Shown piece by piece: positions 1-5,465 of a DNA stretch of 5,465 nt. The notes under the pieces were generated by a model, which did not search any database, had not been told where the DNA came from, and saw only the letters and a program-made list of their open reading frames with translations. This stretch comes from Bacteroidota bacterium. Lineage in GTDB: Bacteria > Bacteroidota > Bacteroidia > Bacteroidales > JADFUO01. How positions within the stretch are numbered: position 1 is the first letter of the stretch; the number at the start of each line of letters is the position of its first letter. Made by a program: the position numbers and the translations under genes. Where the stretch lies: contig JADFUO010000296.1 in assembly GCA_015222115.1 (NCBI GenBank), positions 1 to 5,465 of the forward strand, written 5' to 3'.

Positions 1-29
1 ACATAATTGACTTTATGGACTGACACTAA

Positions 30-1211
30 TTAGTGGTTTTCTTCTGTTGCCATTCCGAAATAAAGTGCTGATAACAGTGTAAAAACATAAGCCTGAATAA
101 GAGCAACAAGCAACTCAAGTAATCCCATAAAAATTGCAAATAAAACCGAGACTATTGAAACACCATATCCCATTGCAATATTTATATTTCCGAAAATAAA
201 TATCAGGCTAACAAAACCTAAAACAATTATATGCCCGGCTGTAATGTTGGCAAAAAGTCGCACCATTAATACAAAGGGTTTGGTTATAATTCCGGTTAAT
301 TCAATAATCGGCATTAATGGGACAGGAAACTTTAACCACCAAGGAACTCCTGGAGTATTAATTATGTGAGTCCAGTAATTTTTATTTCCACTGAAAAATG
401 TAATTATAAGAGTAAAAAGTGCCAAAACCCCCGTTACAGCTATATTACCTGTAACATTTGCCCCTCCGGGAAAAAAAGGAACTAATCCGAGTAAGTTATT
501 TAGAAATATGAAAAAAAACAGGGTTAGTAAATACGGCATAAATTTTTCGTATTTTTTTTCACCGATTGCTAGTTTTGCAATATCATCCCTGATAAATAAA
601 ATTATCGGTTCCAACAATGATTGAAGACCTTTTGGTGCCTTACCTTTGCGTTTCTTATAAGTTTTTGCTATTGAAATAAATATCCAGCATATAATTATCA
701 TGCTAATGAAAATAGAAAATACATTTTTTGTAATTGAGAAATCCAAAGGTAAATCTTCATTGGCTCCTTCCTCAATCACATCACCATGAACAAAGTCTTC
801 TTCAAGGATTTTAACTATTTTGCCTTTGTTGGGCCCTTCACTTACTATTTTAAATCCTTTATAAGAAACGTTCCCGTGTTCAAACTTACCTGAACAGAAT
901 ATTGAAAGCCTGCCGTTATACCAAAGAATTACAGGTAAATGAATGGAAACTGCATGCCCGCCAATATCCATAATATGCCAGTCATAAGAATCAACAATAT
1001 GCTCGATTATTTGTTTACCTGCATTATATTCTTCTTCTTCAACTTTAAGAGGCCAATCTTCAGAATGTTCGCGGCTGATTGTGTCATTTTTATTACCATG
1101 AGTTTTATTAGAATTATCAGAGGCAAATATTAAAGAATTAAAAAAAAGCAGAAAAGAAATAACAAATGCTTTTAAAAAATAAACTATTTTTAAATAATGT
1201 ATCCTGTTCAT
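30..1211 (-). CDS. atpB: F-type ATP synthase F0 subunit a, with extra exported N-terminal domain
   Basis: Subunit a forms the two proton half-channels of the membrane F0 sector and works against the rotating c-ring. The 393 residues exceed the roughly 270 of E. coli. Residues 1-30 look like a signal peptide with a likely cut after IFA, then come about 130 soluble residues, with HIVDSYDWHI near 71-80. Membrane segments follow near 161-182, 225-246 and 254-274, then hydrophobic helices from about 299 to 388. The motif LMVRLFANITAGHI holds the essential arginine at R318 (E. coli R210), with N322 four residues on. H327 sits where E. coli has E219, E366 where it has H245, and Q373 matches Q252. 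The long form is usual in Bacteroidota, and the exported domain has no known function that I can name. The ATG at 1211 is chosen because it opens the signal peptide, and the next methionine is residue 81. This gene should head the atpB-E-F-H-A-G block; its stop is 29 bases from the window edge. The identification is firm. Confidence 0.97.
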   Translation of the reverse strand: MNRIHYLKIVYFLKAFVISFLLFFNSLIFASDNSNKTHGNKNDTISREHSEDWPLKVEEEEYNAGKQIIEHIVDSYDWHIMDIGGHAVSIHLPVILWYNGRLSIFCSGKFEHGNVSYKGFKIVSEGPNKGKIVKILEEDFVHGDVIEEGANEDLPLDFSITKNVFSIFISMIIICWIFISIAKTYKKRKGKAPKGLQSLLEPIILFIRDDIAKLAIGEKKYEKFMPYLLTLFFFIFLNNLLGLVPFFPGGANVTGNIAVTGVLALFTLIITFFSGNKNYWTHIINTPGVPWWLKFPVPLMPIIELTGIITKPFVLMVRLFANITAGHIIVLGFVSLIFIFGNINIAMGYGVSIVSVLFAIFMGLLELLVALIQAYVFTLLSALYFGMATEENH

Positions 1212-1447
1212 CTATTGTTTATATGATTTTTTTAAAATAGAATGCAATTTTACAAAAATTTACAGAATTATTATAAGATTTTTAAATATTTGAATTAAAA
1301 AAACTTGTTAACTTTGCGAAAAATAAAGATATTTATTGACAATTATATAATATTAATGTAACTTCACAAATTGAAAACAGTTAAAACGTTTTTAAAAATA
1401 AAGCGTACAAAAATATTGATCAACAAAACCATAAAAAAATACCAGCT
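1212..1447. other. Divergent intergenic region between atpB and the lipoprotein pair
   Basis: These 236 very A+T-rich bases separate two divergent genes and hold no credible open reading frame. They contain the plus-strand promoter at about 1289-1316. For atpB I see no clean promoter: the best minus-strand match to TAnnTTTG is AATTTTTG at 1253-1260, with one mismatch and no good -33 partner. Short palindromes occur at 1383-1392 (AAAACGTTTT) and 1416-1423 (TTGATCAA). Neither is longer than chance allows in such sequence. Confidence 0.6.
1289..1316 (+). promoter_or_regulatory. Bacteroidota-type promoter for the lipoprotein operon
   Basis: TAACTTTG at 1309-1316 matches the Bacteroidota -7 consensus TAnnTTTG exactly. 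A TTTG at 1289-1292 lies 16 bases upstream, slightly closer than the usual spacing of about 19-21 for the -33 element. Transcription would begin near 1321-1325, leaving a leader of roughly 125 bases before the ATG at 1448. The exact start point is inferred. Confidence 0.55.
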
Positions 1448-1954
1448 ATGAAAAAAATTATTGTAATATTCTTTGCTTTTGTCTTTATCGGACTGAGCAG
1501 TTGCAAGGAATCAAAACAACCTGTAAATCCTGCAGATGAATTAGCAAATATTGAAAACATACTTGATCAGTATGTAATTGCAAATGAAAATCAGGATTTA
1601 AGCTTAATTGAAAAAATATGGGCATCAGATGAAGATATTATTTTAATTGGTACTAACAGCGATGAAAAACTCGTAGGATGGAAAGCAATTAAAAAAGCCA
1701 TAAAAAATCAATTTAAGGAATTTAAAGACACTTATATTGCTGTAAGTGATCAGATTATTAAAATTAATGATACCGGAAATACTGCATGGTTTTCAGAACT
1801 ATTGAATTATAATTTTATTTATAATGGTAAAGCACAAAGTTTTGAAGGAATAAGATTTACGGGCGTTTTGGAAAAAAAGGAAAATAACTGGGAAATTGTC
1901 CAGGGACATTTATCTATTCCTGTATCAGTTGAAATAGAAGAAACAAAAAAATAA
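1448..1954 (+). CDS. Lipoprotein with SnoaL/DUF4440-like (NTF2-fold) domain
   Basis: This is a 168-residue predicted lipoprotein. MKKIIVIFFAFVFIGLSSC is a lipoprotein signal peptide with lipobox LSSC and acylated cysteine C19, and KES follows the cysteine. Residues about 31-160 read as a SnoaL-like/DUF4440 domain of the NTF2 fold. It starts with an amphipathic helix (IENILDQYVIANENQDL), then has WASDEDIILIGTN, a GWKAI helix, and the strands TAWFSELLNY, FEGIRFTGVLEKK and NWEIVQGHLS. Such domains make small cone-shaped barrels that bind or isomerise small molecules in some families, but in most bacterial secreted copies the ligand is unknown, and no catalytic set is evident here. The ATG at 1448 is the only start that gives a full signal peptide. 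The next gene begins 8 bases after its stop, so the two are probably co-transcribed. The fold assignment is from pattern recognition; the function is unknown. Confidence 0.85.
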   Translation: MKKIIVIFFAFVFIGLSSCKESKQPVNPADELANIENILDQYVIANENQDLSLIEKIWASDEDIILIGTNSDEKLVGWKAIKKAIKNQFKEFKDTYIAVSDQIIKINDTGNTAWFSELLNYNFIYNGKAQSFEGIRFTGVLEKKENNWEIVQGHLSIPVSVEIEETKK

Positions 1955-1962
1955 AATTATTG

Positions 1963-2760
1963 ATGAAAAAATTAGTATTTTCTTTGTTTATAGTTTTAGC
2001 ACTAATTTCCTGTTCACAAAAAAAAGATAAGGAAAACAACACTAATGTTGAATTTGATAATCCTGACATAGAACTAACGGATTCAGCTAAAATTACTCAA
2101 TCCGTTAATGGGGATGAGACTTCGGAAATTATTATACAACCCAGGGTTGTTTCTGTAACAAAATTAGAAGAAAAAGAAAATCCTGGATCTCCTCCAAAAT
2201 TTGATACTAAAATGCTGGCAAAAAAGGCCTTTAATAAGGGTGTTGCTAATTATCAAACTAAAAATTTTGAGGAAGGGATAGAGGATTTTAAAACAGTCGT
2301 AAAAAGTAATCCGAAGCATTCAAAAGCCTATTATAATCTTGGGTTTGGAAATTATAATTTGAATAAATTTTCAGAAGCATTAACTTATTTTGAAAAGGCG
2401 GTTGAGTTAAACCCCAAAGATACAACCTCATTGCTATATTGTGGTCTAAGCAATTTTTTTCTTGAAGAGTATTATAAGGCAATTGAATATTATGACAAAG
2501 CTATAGAAATAAATCCCACTTATGGGATGGCATATTATAACAGGGGTACAGTTGAAGGTCAGTTAGGTAATTATGAAGACGCTCTTTCCGATCTTAATGA
2601 AGCTATTAAATTAATGCCAAAAAAATTTGATGCATATTTTAACAGAGGGATTGCAAACTTTTATCTTGGAAAGAAAGAAGAAGCATGTTCGGATTGGAAA
2701 AAAGCTAAAGAACTCGGTGCCCCGAATGCTGATGTAGCACTGTCACATTATTGTAAATAA
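1963..2760 (+). CDS. Tetratricopeptide-repeat lipoprotein
   Basis: This is a predicted lipoprotein of 265 residues with a TPR domain. From the ATG at 1963 the signal peptide is MKKLVFSLFIVLALISC, with lipobox LISC and acylated cysteine C17. A TTG at 1960 in the same frame would add one methionine, but the ATG is the better start. A polar, probably disordered linker covers about residues 18-80. About five TPR units of 34 residues follow, near 85-118, 120-152, 154-186, 187-220 and 222-254. They show the usual pattern, for example AYYNLGFGNYNLNKFSEAL with FEKAVELNP, and AYYNRG with LGNYEDAL. The C-terminus (EEACSDWKKAKELG, then HYC) is typical of Bacteroidota TPR proteins. TPR arrays bind other proteins, so a scaffold role at the membrane is plausible, but the partner is unknown. 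The gene lies 8 bases after the SnoaL-like lipoprotein gene and ends 13 bases from the convergent neighbour's stop. Confidence 0.9.
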   Translation: MKKLVFSLFIVLALISCSQKKDKENNTNVEFDNPDIELTDSAKITQSVNGDETSEIIIQPRVVSVTKLEEKENPGSPPKFDTKMLAKKAFNKGVANYQTKNFEEGIEDFKTVVKSNPKHSKAYYNLGFGNYNLNKFSEALTYFEKAVELNPKDTTSLLYCGLSNFFLEEYYKAIEYYDKAIEINPTYGMAYYNRGTVEGQLGNYEDALSDLNEAIKLMPKKFDAYFNRGIANFYLGKKEEACSDWKKAKELGAPNADVALSHYCK

Positions 2761-2773
2761 TTTAGAAAAATCA

Positions 2774-3100
2774 TTACATTAATCTACCTGAAACAGTTGC
2801 CAATACAAAATCTCCTGAATCAGATGCTTCTTTAAACACCTCACCATGCTGGTAAATTTTTACATTTACTGCTGCATTTTTATTATTTGATTGTGCTGAG
2901 AAATAAAAATAATCACCCGGTTTGCCCTTATACGAATATTTCCAGCCATCAGGCACATCAGGGTTTTGAACGGTTTGTTTACTTTCTTCGGTATAAGTTA
3001 CATTAAATCCGCTTGGCGTTCCGCTAACTTCGTAGGTAACATAGTCTAATGGTTTTTTTTTCTTAAAAATTGAACCAATAATTCTAAAAATATTTGCCAT
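2774..3100 (-). CDS. Small MmpS-like beta-sandwich protein, function unknown
   Basis: This gene encodes 108 residues with no signal peptide. The N-terminus MANIFRIIGSIFKKKK is a short hydrophobic and basic stretch that could touch a membrane. From about residue 19 the protein is beta-rich: VTYEVSGT, FNVTYTEES, then GWKYSYKGKPGDYFYFSAQ, AVNVKIYQHGEVFKEA and FVLATVSG. The order 'V-Y-V-G-T / V-Y / W / G-D-Y-F-Y-S-A-Q / V-V-I-Y-G / A-S-G' resembles small proteins related to the extracellular domain of mycobacterial MmpS, which occur as stand-alone proteins in Bacteroidota. I infer that relationship from memory of the pattern, and no function follows from it. The gene has its own promoter just upstream and a terminator-like structure separating it from atpC, so it is probably not part of the ATP synthase transcript. 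The start ATG at 3100 is about 10 bases from the inferred transcription start. That it is a real gene is likely; the family is only moderately sure. Confidence 0.75.
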   Translation of the reverse strand: MANIFRIIGSIFKKKKPLDYVTYEVSGTPSGFNVTYTEESKQTVQNPDVPDGWKYSYKGKPGDYFYFSAQSNNKNAAVNVKIYQHGEVFKEASDSGDFVLATVSGRLM

Positions 3101-3116
3101 AATTTTTATTTTTTTT

Positions 3117-3147
3117 CAAATATAATAACTGGCATTAATAAAGTCAA
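3117..3147 (-). promoter_or_regulatory. Bacteroidota-type promoter for the 108-codon gene
   Basis: On the minus strand TATATTTG (3124 down to 3117) matches TAnnTTTG exactly. A TTG (3147 down to 3145) lies 20 bases upstream, the expected distance for the -33 element. Transcription would start a few bases past 3117, giving a very short leader before the ATG at 3100. This is the best-spaced promoter in the window. Confidence 0.6.
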
Positions 3148-3155
3148 TAAAATTT

Positions 3156-3214
3156 AAAAAAAATGTTGATTCTTCTTTTAAAAAAGAAGATGATTCATTC
3201 GGCTAAAATCAACA
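3156..3214 (-). terminator. Probable intrinsic terminator of atpD-atpC, overlapping the end of atpC
   Basis: Read on the minus strand, two nested inverted repeats precede a run of eight T (3163-3156). The inner hairpin pairs 3182-3190 with 3171-3179 (9 bp, few G-C pairs, very tight loop). The outer stem pairs TGTTGAT (3214-3208) with ATCAACA (3170-3164), 7 bp, and its 3' arm directly abuts the T run. The outer 5' arm lies within the last codons of atpC. The stems are A+T-rich, so efficiency is uncertain, but the placement after atpC and before a separately promoted gene fits a terminator. Confidence 0.5.
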
Positions 3215-3431
3215 CTTTATTTTTAAGAACTTCAATAATCCCTCCGTTTATTTCAAAATAATGTAAGTTTTTATCTTTTTTTTTGATCTTGATTTTTCCT
3301 TTTTTTAAAACGGATATTAGTGGGGCATGATTATTTAATATCTCAAAAGAGCCGTCAATACCCGGAAGTTGAATTAATCCCACTTCTCCGGTAAATACAG
3401 TTTTGTCAGGTGTTATTATTTCAAGATGCAT
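3195..3431 (-). CDS. atpC: F-type ATP synthase F1 subunit epsilon, short form
   Basis: Epsilon sits in the central stalk of F1 with gamma and couples rotation to catalysis. The 78 residues cover only the N-terminal beta-sandwich. MHLEIITPDKTVFTGEV opens the domain, followed by the diagnostic FEILNNHAPLISVLKKG and NGGIIEVLKNKVLILAE. The C-terminal helical hairpin present in E. coli epsilon (about 139 residues), which can extend and inhibit ATP hydrolysis, is absent. The protein ends cleanly at TGA with no helix-coding remnant before the terminator, so this looks like the natural short form common in Bacteroidota, not a truncation. The gene lies 67 bases downstream of atpD on the same strand, in the standard atpD-atpC order. 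The ATG at 3431 opens the domain at its expected first residue. Confidence 0.95.
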   Translation of the reverse strand: MHLEIITPDKTVFTGEVGLIQLPGIDGSFEILNNHAPLISVLKKGKIKIKKKDKNLHYFEINGGIIEVLKNKVLILAE

Positions 3432-3453
3432 TTTGACTGTATTTTCTTATCAA

Positions 3454-3487
3454 TTAACATTATTCATGTTAAATTTGTACTTTACAA
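3454..3487 (-). other. Overlapping small hairpins in the atpD-atpC spacer
   Basis: The 67-base spacer holds a perfect 7-bp inverted repeat, TTAACAT (3454-3460) with ATGTTAA (3466-3472), around a 5-base loop. A second 5-bp repeat, TTGTA (3475-3479) with TACAA (3483-3487), has a 3-base loop and can extend by 3 bp past a one-base bulge. The extension would compete with the first hairpin for bases 3471-3472. The role is unknown; mRNA stability or adjusting epsilon levels relative to beta is possible. Such repeats also arise by chance in A+T-rich DNA. Confidence 0.3.
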
Positions 3488-3498
3488 TTTGCAATTTT

Positions 3499-5025
<1,527 letters not shown>

Positions 5026-5038
5026 TTAGATTTGAATG

Positions 5039-5046
5039 CAAATATA
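5039..5046 (-). promoter_or_regulatory. Candidate -7 promoter element for atpD-atpC
   Basis: On the minus strand TATATTTG (5046 down to 5039) matches the Bacteroidota -7 consensus TAnnTTTG and lies 28 bases before the atpD ATG. It is identical to the element before the 108-codon gene. No TTG lies at the expected -33 distance (about 5066-5070), so the call rests on one element. The rest of the 148-base spacer between lspA and atpD (5011-5158) shows no gene. Confidence 0.4.
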
Positions 5047-5158
5047 AAAATAAAATAAGTATTTCATTATTTATTCAGTTTTATCATTGAAAATCTGCGT
5101 CTGAATTATTTCAAGGCTTTGATAATATAGTTTGTAGTGGGTCAGGAGTTTTGAAATT

Positions 5159-5465
5159 TTATTTTTTTTTGAAAAGTTTTTTTTGAAAAAGTATCAAAGA
5201 AAACACTCCTATCGTGATTGATGAATCGGCAATATTAAAAACGGGGCGGAAAAAGATAAAATTTTCATTAGCCCAAAAAGGAAACCAATCCGGAAAATGC
5301 CCCTTGATAATTGGAAAATAAAACATGTCAACAACTTTACCATGCAAAAATGAGCTATATCCGCCACCTTCGGGAAACAAAGTTGCAATTTGATTAAAAT
5401 AATAGCCGCTTTCGCTAAAAATTAATCCATAAAAAGCACTGTCAATAATATTTCCGAATGCACCT
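5159..5465 (-). CDS. lspA: Lipoprotein signal peptidase LspA, C-terminal part, cut by the window edge
   Basis: LspA (signal peptidase II) is an inner-membrane aspartic protease that removes the signal peptide of prolipoproteins after the lipobox cysteine is acylated. The visible 101 residues are open to the right edge, so the 5' part is missing. They begin GAFGNIIDSAFYG, containing the first catalytic aspartate (visible residue 8). HGKVVDMFYFPI follows (42-53), then RPVFNIADSSITIGV with the second catalytic aspartate (visible residue 80), and a last membrane helix ending in a lysine-rich tail. The arginine common in the GNxxDR motif is serine here, and the stretch between the two motifs is longer than in E. 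coli; both are familiar in Bacteroidota. A start at the TTG near 5380 would be wrong, because the frame and conserved sequence continue upstream of it. The gene is on the same strand as atpD and 148 bases upstream of it. Confidence 0.93.
   Translation of the reverse strand, partial: GAFGNIIDSAFYGLIFSESGYYFNQIATLFPEGGGYSSFLHGKVVDMFYFPIIKGHFPDWFPFWANENFIFFRPVFNIADSSITIGVFSLILFQKKLFKKK

Noticed and set aside
1..29. Possible start of atpE at the left edge (an ATG on the minus strand at 4-2)
   Set aside because: Only one codon and one further base are visible. The gene is expected here from operon order but cannot be supported from the sequence.
939..1133. 64-codon plus-strand reading frame inside atpB
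   Set aside because: It is antisense to a well-supported gene and its translation shows no recognisable family or start signal.
1253..1260. AATTTTTG on the minus strand as an atpB promoter
   Set aside because: It differs from TAnnTTTG at a fixed position and has no TTG about 20 bases upstream. It is noted only as the best available match.
1336..1351. TTGACA (1336-1341) and TATAAT (1346-1351) on the plus strand
   Set aside because: They are only 4 bases apart, not about 17, and the Bacteroidota main sigma factor does not use this consensus. This is likely chance in A+T-rich DNA.
2753..2779. Possible bidirectional terminator between the convergent stops (TGTAA near 2753, TTACA near 2775)
   Set aside because: There are only five A+T-rich pairs with a long loop and no good T run on either side.
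5111..5135. TATAGTTTG-like element on the plus strand in the lspA-atpD spacer
   Set aside because: The spacing inside the motif is one base too long, and no plus-strand gene follows.

Overview
The window is A+T-rich chromosomal DNA from a member of the Bacteroidota, and nearly all of it is housekeeping. Several features agree on this placement. F-type ATP synthase subunit a carries a signal peptide and a long extra N-terminal exported domain. Subunit epsilon is short, with only the beta-sandwich domain. Subunit beta has an extra segment of the GGWDLS type. LspA is of the Bacteroidota kind (GNIIDS, HGKVVDMFYFP, FNIADS). Several gene starts are preceded by the phylum's TAnnTTTG promoter element rather than an obvious Shine-Dalgarno sequence. 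I cannot name the genus.

Layout from right to left, following the minus strand: the 3' part of lspA (the window's right edge cuts off its 5' part), then atpD and atpC, the F1 beta and epsilon subunits. A terminator-like structure follows directly after atpC and overlaps its last codons. Next is a separately promoted gene of 108 codons whose product resembles the MmpS-like beta-sandwich family. At the left end is atpB (F0 subunit a), whose 3' end lies 29 bases from the window edge. The rest of the F0/F1 operon (atpE, F, H, A, G) probably continues beyond that edge.

Between the 108-codon gene and atpB, on the plus strand, lies a two-gene unit. It encodes a lipoprotein with a SnoaL/DUF4440-type (NTF2-like) domain and a lipoprotein with about five tetratricopeptide repeats. 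The two genes are 8 bases apart, so they are probably one transcript, led by a good Bacteroidota promoter at about 1289-1316. This unit diverges from atpB and converges on the 108-codon gene.

The ATP synthase genes are therefore split into an F1 block (atpD-atpC) and an F0-led block (atpB onward), with three non-ATPase genes between them. LspA processes prolipoproteins such as the two encoded here, but nothing in the sequence links them specifically. I found no RNA genes, mobile elements, CRISPR arrays or clear signs of recent transfer. The three intervening genes are the only part that is not routine.
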